Assembly (NCBI GenBank): GCA_002898535.1
Contig: BEHN01000021.1
Location: 1 to 51,400 of the forward strand
Direction of reading: 5' to 3'
Origin: a bacterium HR11
Lineage (GTDB): Bacteria; Acidobacteriota; HRBIN11
DNA: 51,400 nucleotides
The position numbers were made by a program, and so were the translations under genes. Under the pieces are notes generated by a model, which saw only the letters and a program-made list of their open reading frames with translations, did no database searches and was not told the origin of the DNA. The first letter of the stretch is position 1. The number at the start of each line of letters is the position of its first letter. Shown here in pieces: positions 24,633-32,419 of the stretch.

Positions 24633-24733
24633 AGTGCGGGCGTCGGGTGTCGGGTCCGGGGCCCGGTCGGGCATGGCATGCCGTGTCCCTACGGCGCCTC
24701 GGGTGGCTCCGGGTGAGACGTGAGGAGAGTGGT

Positions 24734-26833
24734 ATGGACCGACCCCTGCGGATTCTCATCCTCGAAGACGTCCCGACGGACGCCGAGCTCGTCGAGTGGG
24801 AGCTCCGTCGGGCCGGCCTCGTATTCACGAGCCGGCGGGTCGACACGGAGGCCGACTTTCGGGCGGCCCTGGACGACTTCGAGCCGGACGTGATCCTGGC
24901 CGACTACAGCCTGCCCCAGTTCGATGCGATGGCGGCCCTCCGCATCCTCCGGGACCGGGCGTCCGACGTGCCCTTCATCCTCGTCACGGGCTCCCAGGGC
25001 GAAGAGGTCGCCGTCGAGTGCATCAAGGCGGGCGCCGCCGACTACATCCTGAAGACCAGCCTGACCCGTCTGCCGACGGCCGTCCAGAACGCTTTGGAGC
25101 GGCGGGAGCTCGAGCGGGCCCGGCGGCGGGCGGAGGAAGAACTCCGGTATCAGCTGACCCGCATGCACCTCCTGAACCGCATCGTCCGGGCCATCGCCGA
25201 ACGCCAGGACGTGCGGAGCATCCTGGAGGTCACGCTTCAGTACCTGGAAGAGCACATGCCCGTCGCTTATGCCGGCATCGGCCTCTACGACGAGGCGACG
25301 CAGACGGTCCGGGTCCTCCACGTGGGTCCCCGGAGCCGGGCCCTCGCCGAGGCCCCCGAAGTCGGGCCGGGCGCGGTCGTCTCCGTCGACCCGGCCGTCC
25401 TTCGGCGCGTCGTGGAGGACAAGGTCCTGTATATCCCGGACCTGCCGGTCGACTCGCCGCTTTATCAGAAGCTGGTCCGGGCAGGCATCCATTCGGTCGT
25501 GACCGTTCCCCTCTTGGTCGATGGTCGGCTCTTTGGTCTGCTGGCCGTCTTTCAGCCGACGGCCTACGCCTTCAGCCCGGCGGACCTGGGCTTCCTGCAG
25601 GCCCTGGGCGAGCACGTCGCCCTGGCCATTCAGCACGCCCGCATCCTGGAGGACCTGCAACGGGCTTACGAGGACCTGCGGCAGACCCAGCGGGCCGTCA
25701 TGCAACAGGAGCGCCTCCGGGCCCTGGGCCAGATGGCCAGCGGGATCGTCCACGACATCAACAACGCCCTGTCGCCCATCCTGGGCTACGTCGAGCTCCT
25801 GCTGGAGACGGAGCCGGATCTGAACGAGCGGGTCCGGCGCCAGCTCGAGATCGTCAAGACGGCCGCCGCCGACATCGCCCACATCGTGGCCCGCATCCGG
25901 GAGTTCTACCGATCCCGGGGGGCCGACGAGACGCTGTTCCCGGTCGACCTCAACCGGGTCGCCGAGCAGGCCGTCGACCTGACGCGGCCCCGCTGGCGGG
26001 ACATCCCGCAGGAGCGGGGGCTCGTCATCGAGGTCCGCATGGAGCTTGAGCCGGGCCTGCCGACGGTCCTGGGCCAGGAGGGCGAAATCCGGGAAGCCGT
26101 CGTGAATCTGATCCTGAACGCCGTCGATGCGATGCCCCGGGGCGGCGTCCTCACGATTCGCACGTTCCGGCGGGGCGATCGGGTCGCCCTGGAGGTGCAG
26201 GACACGGGCGTCGGTATGGACGAGGAGACCCGCCGGCGCTGTCTGGAACCCTTCTTCACGACTAAGGGGAAGGCCGGGACGGGCCTCGGCCTGGCGGTCG
26301 TCTACGGCGTCATGCAACGGCACGAGGGCGACATCCAGATCGAGAGCGAGCTCGGACGGGGGACGACCGTTCGGCTCGTCTTTCCCCTGCCGACGGGTGA
26401 AGCCGGACGGCCCCGGCCTCCGGCCGAAGAAGGGGGACCCCTGGAGCGGTCCCTGCGCGTCCTCGTCGTCGACGACGAGCCCCTCCTGCGGGAGCTCATG
26501 AAGGAAATACTCCAGGGCGACGGCCACGAGGTCGAGGTCGCCGACGGCGGCCAGGCCGGGCTGGACGCCTTCCATGCGGCCCTGGCCCGGGGGACGCCCT
26601 TCGACGTCGTCATCACCGACCTGGGGATGCCTTACGTCGACGGGCGGGCCGTCGCTACCGCCGTCAAGCAAGCCTCGCCGGCGACGCCTGTCATCCTGAT
26701 GACCGGCTGGGGGACCCGCCTGAAGGCCGAAGCCCCGATTCCGCCGGTCATCGATTACGTCTTGGAGAAGCCGCCCAAATTCCACGAAGTCCGCCGGGCC
26801 CTCCGCCAAGTCGTCCGTCTTAAGCACACCTAA
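24734..26833 (+). CDS. Hybrid sensor kinase: REC-GAF-HisKA-HATPase-REC
   Basis: 699 residues from ATG 24734 (AGGAG 8 nt upstream; the frame's earlier start lacks support). The N-terminal receiver has D57 in VILADYSLP. A GAF domain (about 150-305) follows. The HisKA-type phospho-His is H340 in MASGIVHDINNALSPILGY, and the HATPase has N462, DTGVGM and GTGLGLAVV. A C-terminal receiver carries D629 in VVITDLGMPYVDG. Soluble, no membrane segment. Two receivers flanking the kinase permit multi-step transfer with the preceding regulator. Its TAA stop coincides with the edge of an inverted-repeat element. Confidence 0.94.
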   Translation: MDRPLRILILEDVPTDAELVEWELRRAGLVFTSRRVDTEADFRAALDDFEPDVILADYSLPQFDAMAALRILRDRASDVPFILVTGSQGEEVAVECIKAGAADYILKTSLTRLPTAVQNALERRELERARRRAEEELRYQLTRMHLLNRIVRAIAERQDVRSILEVTLQYLEEHMPVAYAGIGLYDEATQTVRVLHVGPRSRALAEAPEVGPGAVVSVDPAVLRRVVEDKVLYIPDLPVDSPLYQKLVRAGIHSVVTVPLLVDGRLFGLLAVFQPTAYAFSPADLGFLQALGEHVALAIQHARILEDLQRAYEDLRQTQRAVMQQERLRALGQMASGIVHDINNALSPILGYVELLLETEPDLNERVRRQLEIVKTAAADIAHIVARIREFYRSRGADETLFPVDLNRVAEQAVDLTRPRWRDIPQERGLVIEVRMELEPGLPTVLGQEGEIREAVVNLILNAVDAMPRGGVLTIRTFRRGDRVALEVQDTGVGMDEETRRRCLEPFFTTKGKAGTGLGLAVVYGVMQRHEGDIQIESELGRGTTVRLVFPLPTGEAGRPRPPAEEGGPLERSLRVLVVDDEPLLRELMKEILQGDGHEVEVADGGQAGLDAFHAALARGTPFDVVITDLGMPYVDGRAVATAVKQASPATPVILMTGWGTRLKAEAPIPPVIDYVLEKPPKFHEVRRALRQVVRLKHT

Positions 26834-27091
26834 CAGAGCCGTTCGGTTCGTGAGAATGGCGTCGGCACAGCCTTTCCCAACGCCTGGGAAGCACGGTTTT
26901 TCAAGCATTCGGCAGATGGGCAGGTCGGCAGATAGGCAGATAGAAGCCGGGTGGGCAAGGATCAGCCCCAGGGCTTTTGGGACCATCTGCCCATCTGCCG
27001 AACTGCCTATCTGCCAAAGCTTGAAAACCGTCCTTCCCGAAGGGTCGGAAAAGCCGAATTCACGCGGGTTTTTACCAACCGAACGGCTCTG
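26834..27091. mobile_element. MITE-like element with about 72-bp terminal inverted repeats
   Basis: The 258-bp segment starts CAGAGCCGTTCGGTT and ends with the inverse AACCGAACGGCTCTG. The inverted similarity continues for about 72 bp into each end (through CGGTTTTTCAAGC / GCTTGAAAACCG) with mismatches. The core holds GGCAGATGGGCAGG-type words in both orientations. CTAA sits immediately outside each end (26830-26833, part of the kinase stop; 27092-27095), a possible 4-bp target duplication. There is no ORF. Related ends occur at 32.4-33.0 kb and 15.6 kb. Confidence 0.78.
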
Positions 27092-27095
27092 CTAA

Positions 27096-27137
27096 GCTTG
27101 CATCTTGCATCTTATGCCTGTATCCTGCTTTACCCTC
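27096..27137. repeat. Family-A word array (complement)
   Basis: TTGCATCTTGCATCTTATGCC and GTATCCTGC words lie directly outside the element's right end. Read on the minus strand this is the same order (array, then element terminus) as at 15518-15590. Confidence 0.65.
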
Positions 27138-27176
27138 AGCCCGTAACCCGCCTGAAGGCATGGGGAGGAGGCTCTC

Positions 27177-27968
27177 ATGAAGGTCGCCGTATGCGTCAAG
27201 CAGGTTCCGAACCGGGATTATACGTTGAGCCTCATGCCCGATGGACGGTGGGTCCGAGAAGAAGGCTTAGCCTGGGAGATTAACGAGTCGGACCTCTACG
27301 GTATCGAGGCGGCCCTCCAACTTCGGGAGCGGTGGGGCGGCGAGGTCCTGGCCGTCGCTGTCGGACCCGAGCGGATGACCGAGGCGCTCCGGAAGGCCCT
27401 GGCGATGGGCTGTGACCGGGCCGTCCTCGTTTCGGACCCTCGCATCCCACTGACGTCCCCCTACTGTGTGGGTCGGGTCCTGGCGGCCGTCCTGGCACCC
27501 GAACGCCCGGACTTAGTCATCACGGGGATCGCCTCGGAGGACCTGGGGTTTGCCCAGACGGCCGGCGTGATCGCCGAATGGCTGGGCTACGAATCCCTCC
27601 CCCTGGTCATCGGCCTGGAGGCCCCCCAGCCGGACCGTCTGCACATCCGGCAGGAGCTGGAAGGCGGCGTGTTCGACGAGGTTGAGGTCGAACCCCCGGC
27701 CGTCCTTATGATCCAGTCGGGCGCGAATCAGCCCCGGTATGCCTCCCTCAAGGGCATCATGGCGGCCAAGAAAAAGCCCCTGGATGTCCGACGGCTGGAG
27801 GACCTCGGCCTGACGCCGGATGACCTGCGGGGGACCCACAGCCGTCTGGAGTGGCTCGGCCTGGAAGTCCCCGTCCAGACCGTGCAGGTCGAGTTCCTCA
27901 CGGGGGCGCCCGACGAGATCGCCGAACGGCTCCTGGAGAAGCTGAAGAAGGAAGCGCGGGTATTGTGA
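27177..27968 (+). CDS. etfB: Electron transfer flavoprotein beta subunit
   Basis: 263 residues. It starts MKVAVCVKQVPNRDY and has WEINESDLYGIEAALQLRE, the AMGCDRAVLVSD strand, VITGIASEDLGFAQTAGVIAEWLG, and the late PPAVLMIQSGANQPRYASLKGIMAAKKKPL with the region that binds AMP. EtfAB accepts electrons from acyl-CoA and other dehydrogenases and passes them to ETF:quinone oxidoreductase. GGAGGAGG precedes ATG 27177. etfA follows but across a 245-bp repeat-filled gap, unusual for this normally tight pair. A FadN-type fusion in the same window fits a fatty-acid-oxidation role. Confidence 0.96.
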   Translation: MKVAVCVKQVPNRDYTLSLMPDGRWVREEGLAWEINESDLYGIEAALQLRERWGGEVLAVAVGPERMTEALRKALAMGCDRAVLVSDPRIPLTSPYCVGRVLAAVLAPERPDLVITGIASEDLGFAQTAGVIAEWLGYESLPLVIGLEAPQPDRLHIRQELEGGVFDEVEVEPPAVLMIQSGANQPRYASLKGIMAAKKKPLDVRRLEDLGLTPDDLRGTHSRLEWLGLEVPVQTVQVEFLTGAPDEIAERLLEKLKKEARVL

Positions 27969-28213
27969 ATCCGGCAGTTCGGGAGTCCGGTCCCAACCCC
28001 CCAATACCGAATCTCCCATCTGCCCACCGGTCGGACTGCCGAATTCCCGAACGGCCGGATCGTGCCCGACCCCGGTCTTGCGAGCGGGGCTGGGATGAAT
28101 CTTTGCGGGCGGGACCGGGATGAAATTTGTGAGCGGGGTCGGGATGAAAATGACCCACCGGCCCGACCTGCCCATCTGCCGAACTCCCGAACGGCCGCGC
28201 TGAGGAGTCGCCC
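27969..28213. repeat. Mosaic of repeats splitting the etfB-etfA pair
   Basis: Contains CATCTGCC words (28015-28050 and 28160-28185) and CGAATTCCCGAACGG words. A hairpin CCCCGGTC-TTGC-GAGCGGGG lies at 28073-28092. Three tandem degenerate copies of GAGCGGGGCTGGGATGAA follow (about 28083-28150, the later ones GGGCGGGACCGGGATGAA and GAGCGGGGTCGGGATGAA). No ORF. AGGAG lies 7 nt before etfA. Confidence 0.75.
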
Positions 28214-29209
28214 ATGGGCATCGTCTGGACGATCGCCGACCATCGGGGCGGTCGACTGAATCCGCAAACGGTCGAGCTGGTCGCCGCCGCCCAGGAGCTG
28301 GCCGAACGTCAGGGTCATCGGGTCTGGACCGTCCTGGCCGGGGCCGACCCGGCGCCCCTGGCGGAGGCGCTCCGAGTTTATCAGATAGAGAGAATCGTCT
28401 TATTGAAGCATCCCCAGTTGGCCTATCTATCGGCCTTTCCCTTCCTGCAGGCGTTGCGGTTTCTGGCCGACCGGACCGAACCGCCGGTCTGGGTCCTCTA
28501 TCCTCACACGTACCGCTACTATGACATCGGGGCCCGCCTGGGGGTGGCCTTCCGGTCCGAGACGGTCTCGGACGTTCAGCGCATCGTCTGGGACGGGGCC
28601 GAGCCGGTCCTGATCAAGCCGACCTTCATCAACAAGTTCATCGCCCGGATTCGTCTGACGGGGCCGGGGCCGCACGTCGTCGGTCTTCAGCCGGGCGCCG
28701 TCTCGGCCGATCTCGTGCGGACGGGTGGGTCTCCGGAAGTCCTGGAACTGACGCCGGACATCCGGCGGTCTGGCCAGCGGCACCTCATCCGGAGCATCGA
28801 GGCCGCCCGGGGGAAGGTCGACCTGGCCAACGCCCCTATCATCGTCGCCGTCGGCCGGGGCATCGGGAGTAAGGAGAACCTGGCTCTCGTGCAGGAACTC
28901 GCCGACGCCCTCGGGGCGGCCCTGGGGGCGTCCCGGCCCGTCGTAGACGCCGGGTGGCTTCCCTTCGAGCACCAGATCGGCAGTTCAGGCCAGACGGTCG
29001 CTCCCAAGCTGTACATCGCCGTCGGCATCTCGGGGGCCATGCAACACGTCGTCGGCATCAAGGGCTCGAAGGTCATCGTGGCCATCAACAAGGACCCCGA
29101 GGCCCCGATCTTCAAGATCGCTCACTACGGGATCGCGGAAGACCTCTTCAAGGTCGTTCCGGCGTTGACGAAGAAGGTCCGGGAGTGGAAAGAGAAGGGC
29201 CTCCTGTAG
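28214..29209 (+). CDS. etfA: Electron transfer flavoprotein alpha subunit
   Basis: 331 residues. The C-terminal FAD domain is diagnostic: [38 protein letters not shown] (read in parts), [20 protein letters not shown], and [21 protein letters not shown]. The N-terminal domain has the expected alternating strands and [16 protein letters not shown]. It binds the redox FAD and docks with EtfB. It is the last gene before the TnpB element and ends 11 bp before a possible gene remnant on the other strand. Confidence 0.96.
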   Translation: MGIVWTIADHRGGRLNPQTVELVAAAQELAERQGHRVWTVLAGADPAPLAEALRVYQIERIVLLKHPQLAYLSAFPFLQALRFLADRTEPPVWVLYPHTYRYYDIGARLGVAFRSETVSDVQRIVWDGAEPVLIKPTFINKFIARIRLTGPGPHVVGLQPGAVSADLVRTGGSPEVLELTPDIRRSGQRHLIRSIEAARGKVDLANAPIIVAVGRGIGSKENLALVQELADALGAALGASRPVVDAGWLPFEHQIGSSGQTVAPKLYIAVGISGAMQHVVGIKGSKVIVAINKDPEAPIFKIAHYGIAEDLFKVVPALTKKVREWKEKGLL

Positions 29210-29220
29210 CCGCCGCTCCG

Positions 29221-29346
29221 TCACCTCATCGTCTCAACATTCCCCACAGGCTGGGTCAGGTACAGGTAGGCGTTGACGTCTTGTGACCACGCCTGCAGGG
29301 TCCGGGCCTCCGCCGGCGACAGGCATGGTTGGACGGTAACGGCCAG
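29221..29346 (-). pseudogene. Possible C-terminal gene remnant next to the TnpB element
   Basis: On the minus strand a frame reads through about 41 codons, including LSPAEARTLQAWSQDVNAYL, to TGA at 29221-29223. It has no start of its own and its codons resemble genuine genes. Upstream it runs into the hairpin-bearing left flank of the tnpB unit, as if a gene had been cut by insertion. The family is not recognised. Confidence 0.35.
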
Positions 29347-29356
29347 ACGACGGAGG

Positions 29357-29379
29357 ACCTCCCCAGAAGAAGGGGAGGT
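29357..29379. repeat. Perfect hairpin at the left flank of the TnpB element
   Basis: ACCTCCCC (29357-29364), loop AGAAGAA, GGGGAGGT (29372-29379). Subterminal hairpins at IS200/IS605-type ends are the sites recognised by TnpA; this one is a candidate left end, about 110 bp before tnpB. More GC-rich dyads lie at 29420-29480. Confidence 0.45.
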
Positions 29380-29491
29380 GACGGACGACCTCTGGTGAGG
29401 GACGTTTGGGAGGTCCTCACTTCCGCCTGCGGGCGGCTCTACGGGCGCCGCTCGGCCCGGCGCCGGGCCCGGCGGGCCCTGGAGCGATGGG

Positions 29492-30808
29492 ATGCGGGTG
29501 AGGCAGGCTTTCCGGTTCGAGCTGGACCCGAACCGGGGCCAGCGGCAGGCGCTGGCCCGGCACGTGGGGGCGGCGCGGTGGGCCTACAACTGGGGCCTCG
29601 CCCTGTGCCTCAAGGCCTTGGAAGAGGGGAGGAAAATCCCCTCGGCCATGGAGCTTCACAAGGCGTGGAACCGGTGGAAGCGGGAGAACGCCCCTTGGTG
29701 GCAAGAGGTGTCCAAATGCGCCCCCCAGGAGGCGCTCCGGGACCTCGAGCGGGCGTTCCGGGGCTGGCGGGCGGGGCGGGCCGGGTTGCCCCGCTTCAAG
29801 CGCAAGAAGGCCGCGGCGGACAACAAGGCCCGGCTGACCGGGGTCATTCGGGTGGAGGACGAACGGCACGTGCGGTTGCCGCGTATCGGGCGGGTGCGGA
29901 CCAAAGAGCGGACGACGAAACTGCGGCGTCTTCTTGAGGAGGGTCGGGCCCGCGTGCTTTCGGCCACGGTCTCGCGGGAGGCGGACCGGTGGTACGTGAG
30001 CCTGACCTGCGAGGTCGAGCGGCCGGACCCGGCGCCCGTGGAGGGGGACGTCGTGGGCGTGGACGTGGGCCTGAAGGATTTCGCCGTGCTTTCGGACGGC
30101 GAGAGGATTCCGGCGCCCAGGCCGCTGGAGCGGGCGCTCCGGCTTCTTCGGCGGCGCGCCCGGCAGCTGGCCCGGAAGCGGAGGGAGACCCGGGTCGTGA
30201 AAGACGAAGCCGCCGGTCGGGAAAGGGTCATCACCGTGTGTTCCCGCAATTATGAGAAGGCGGCCCTGCGGCTGGCCCGGCTGTATCGTCGTATTCGCAA
30301 CATCCGCATGGACTTTCTGCACCAGGTGACCACGCGGCTGGCGAAAACCAAGTCGGTCGTGGTGGTCGAGGACCTGGCCGTGGGGGCGTTCATGCAAAAC
30401 GGGCGTGTGAGCCGGTCGGTGGCCGACGTCGGGTGGGGGACGTTTCGGCGGCTCCTGGGATACAAGACGCGGTGGTACGGGAGCCGTCTGGTGGAGGCGC
30501 CGCGCCGTTTTCCGTCCACGCGCATGTGTTCGCGGTGCGGGTGGGTGCGCAGGGAGCCGCTACCGCTCCATGAGCGGACGTTTCGGTGTGGGGCGTGTGG
30601 AATGACCGCGGACCGGGACCTGAACGCGGCGCTCAATCTGCAATCCTACGGGCTGGCCGTCCTGAACGGCCCTACCGGGAGTTCCCCGGGAAGTCACGCC
30701 TGTGGAGATCGGCTCTGCGGCGGAACGGGGCCGACCCCGGTCTACGAGCACCCGGTCGGTGAAGCAGGAAGTGGCCGGTCGTCTATGGAACCCGCCCGGG
30801 TGAAATAG
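29492..30808 (+). CDS. tnpB: TnpB-family RNA-guided nuclease of an IS200/IS605-type element (no tnpA)
   Basis: 438 residues. The N-terminal helix-turn-helix/WED-like part begins with LDPNRGQRQALARHVGAARWAYNWGL, a TnpB signature. The split RuvC site is intact: D191 in VGVDVGLKDFAV, E293 in VVVEDLAVG and D374 in TADRDLNAALNL. The zinc finger is C346/C349 and C366/C369. TnpB uses an RNA from the element's right end to cut DNA matching the guide and helps the element persist. No tnpA is found on either side, so mobility would need a transposase in trans. ATG 29492 has GGAG 8 nt upstream. The C-terminal tail reads VGEAGSGRSS, typical of the family. Confidence 0.93.
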   Translation: MRVRQAFRFELDPNRGQRQALARHVGAARWAYNWGLALCLKALEEGRKIPSAMELHKAWNRWKRENAPWWQEVSKCAPQEALRDLERAFRGWRAGRAGLPRFKRKKAAADNKARLTGVIRVEDERHVRLPRIGRVRTKERTTKLRRLLEEGRARVLSATVSREADRWYVSLTCEVERPDPAPVEGDVVGVDVGLKDFAVLSDGERIPAPRPLERALRLLRRRARQLARKRRETRVVKDEAAGRERVITVCSRNYEKAALRLARLYRRIRNIRMDFLHQVTTRLAKTKSVVVVEDLAVGAFMQNGRVSRSVADVGWGTFRRLLGYKTRWYGSRLVEAPRRFPSTRMCSRCGWVRREPLPLHERTFRCGACGMTADRDLNAALNLQSYGLAVLNGPTGSSPGSHACGDRLCGGTGPTPVYEHPVGEAGSGRSSMEPARVK

Positions 30809-30840
30809 ACGACGATGAGTCACGGAACGGCCATAAACCG
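30620..30840 (+). ncRNA. Probable omega-RNA (reRNA) region overlapping the tnpB 3' end
   Basis: In this family the guide RNA scaffold is transcribed from the 3' end of tnpB through the right end. The tail here has the usual mix of coding and stem-forming sequence, for example GGAACCCGCCCGGG and CACGG...CCGTG (about 30820-30840). The boundary and guide start cannot be fixed by eye. Confidence 0.4.
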
Positions 30841-30862
30841 TGGGCCATGCAGTATAATCCGA

Positions 30863-30884
30863 ACCCCGCACGCCAGTGCGGGGT
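30863..30884. terminator. Strong hairpin downstream of tnpB
   Basis: ACCCCGCAC-GCCA-GTGCGGGGT, a perfect 9-bp stem between convergent genes. No T-run follows, so factor-independent function is uncertain; its shape also matches the dispersed CCCCGCTC hairpin family. Confidence 0.5.
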
Positions 30885-30931
30885 CCTCCCTCATGGGGAC
30901 CCCGCAAACCGCCGCATCGTATCCTCCTATC

Positions 30932-30956
30932 CCGTAGGGACGGCCTGACCCTACGG
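30932..30956. repeat. CCGTAGGG hairpin
   Basis: CCGTAGGG (30932-30939) and CCCTACGG (30949-30956) form a perfect 8-bp stem with a 9-nt loop, 28 bp from the stop of the next gene on the minus strand. Confidence 0.5.
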
Positions 30957-30983
30957 AACGCGGCGATACCGAGACCTACCGCG

Positions 30984-31412
30984 TCACTCGACCCATATCC
31001 GGATTTTGGCGTCCTTGGCCTCGACGGTGACGATCTCCCCGTTGGGCAGGTCCTTCAGCCACTCGATCCACAGGCGGGGCTTGATTGGACGTAAAATCTC
31101 CAAGGACCGCTCCAAGGACTCTACCGGACGGTCGATCACTTCGCCGGTCTTCGGTCGGTCCGTCTGAGCCTGGGCACGGGCTCTCGTCCGCGCCAGTTCT
31201 TTTTCCTGTACGTCGACGGCCAGCTCCAAAAAGGCGACGACGGCTTCGACAGGCAGGTTGACCCGGACCTTGGCCCCTCTCTCGAGGTCATCGACGGTGA
31301 TGTGCAACCATCGGGGTGCCGGTCGCTCCGGCGGCGGATTCTTGAGGGCCTGCCGGATGGCTTGAAGGTCCCTTTTCAGGTCCTCGTCGGCCGACGGCCC
31401 ATGCCGCCTCAC
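30984..31412 (-). CDS. Unrecognised protein with a beta-rich repeat shared with its upstream neighbour
   Basis: 142 residues from GTG 31412, whose GTGA overlaps the stop of the upstream gene. An N-terminal charged helix (DEDLKRDLQAIRQAL) leads to WLHITVDDLERGAKVRVNLP, a second helical stretch rich in R/A/Q, and a C-terminal strand pair ending GEIVTVEAKDAKIRIWVE. The motif (D/V)xxxGAxVRVxLP and the closing strand are also found in the upstream protein, so the two are partial paralogues. No signal peptide, hence cytosolic unless exported otherwise. Function unknown; cotranslation suggests joint action. Confidence 0.72.
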   Translation of the reverse strand: MRRHGPSADEDLKRDLQAIRQALKNPPPERPAPRWLHITVDDLERGAKVRVNLPVEAVVAFLELAVDVQEKELARTRARAQAQTDRPKTGEVIDRPVESLERSLEILRPIKPRLWIEWLKDLPNGEIVTVEAKDAKIRIWVE

Positions 31413-32250
31413 GGCCGCGGCGTGACGATCTCGATCGACAGCCACTTCTTCGAGTCTCGGACCTCCAGGAGGACCTGTGAGTCGGGGGCCGAGGCCGGTC
31501 CCCCAAGGGACTGGATCAAGCGGTTCCGGGTCTCGGCGTCGATAGGCAAGGACGGGTCGTTCTGGAGCCACCAGACGGCCCACTGGAGGGGCAAGCGCAG
31601 GCGGACCATCGCCCCGTCCTCGACGTCGCGCATCTGAATCAGTACATAGCGCTGGAGGTTCTGGAATTTCTCGGGCCGGACTTCCGGGACGGACCGGGGC
31701 GCCACGCGAAGCCACGCCAGCTGGGCTCGGGCCAGTAGGTTCGGGTCCGCCTCCCGGGTCAGGATTTCCTGCAAGACCGGCAGAGCGAAGCGGCGCCGGG
31801 CGGGGTCCGGCCAGTACGAGAGCTGAAAGGCCGCATAGTATCGGACAAAGCGGTCCGGTGCCCGAAGGAACGATTGGTAGACCTCCCAGTAGCGGCCCTG
31901 ACCCGTCGTTTGATAAAGGCGGGCCGTGAGGTGAATGTACCGGACCCACAGGTCTTCAGCCGGCTCCGAGCGGTCCTGCCGCTCCAACCAGTCCTTCACA
32001 AAAGACCAAGCTTCAGCCGGCCGGCCCGGTCCAGACAGTCCGTCCAGGCCGACGCCAAGACGATAGAAGCCGTCGCCGGTGTCGGAGGCGACGCCTGCAA
32101 GGCCGGACAGATGAGGTCCCACCGATTCTGAAGGAGCCAGGCTTGGACCTTCTCTTCGACGGGCTTCTCCGAATGTCCGGCCCAGACCTCCGGGTCTCCC
32201 GAGCATGGGCCACGGCCCACGGCTAAGCCCACCGTCAGAACAGCAACCAT
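31409..32250 (-). CDS. Exported helical-repeat protein, apparently frameshifted
   Basis: An ORF from ATG 32250 (signal-like MVAVLTVGLAVG) encodes 84 residues and stops at 31996. The neighbouring frame continues the same sort of sequence (PAEAWSFVKDWLERQ..., 31409-about 32030) without a good start. Joining them by a -1 shift in the GGCCGGCCGG tract at about 32016-32028 gives a roughly 280-residue protein: helical repeats, then VEDGAMVRLRLPLQW and a closing DSKKWLSIEIVT strand like those of the downstream gene. Alternatives are a sequencing error, a true pseudogene, or two genes coupled by GTGA at 31996-31999. The family is not recognised. Confidence 0.6.
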
Positions 32251-32327
32251 GACCTCGACGGCCCTCCAAATCCGCGTGACCGACCCCTGGAGATCTAACG
32301 CCGGGACCGTCGAGGAGGTTAATCGGG

Positions 32328-32400
32328 GGTAGGGTGTTCGGGGCTGGGTGTTGGGCGTTCGGTATGCAGGACAGGGTCCCAGGTCCTGGGAGGACCCCCG
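32328..32400. repeat. GGGTGTTCGGGG word array and dyad
   Basis: GGGTAGGGTGTTCGGGGC and GGGTGTTGGGCGTTCGG words (32328-32362), then the dyad GGGTCCCAGG...CCTGGGAGGACCC (32375-32397). This and the next element fill the 761-bp gap 32251-33011, where I see no gene. Confidence 0.55.
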
Positions 32401-32419
32401 AGATACGATCCCAACCCCC

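Noticed and set aside
29329-29937. Plus-strand 202-codon frame before tnpB
   Set aside because: It overlaps tnpB in another frame and encodes G/R/A-rich low-complexity sequence.
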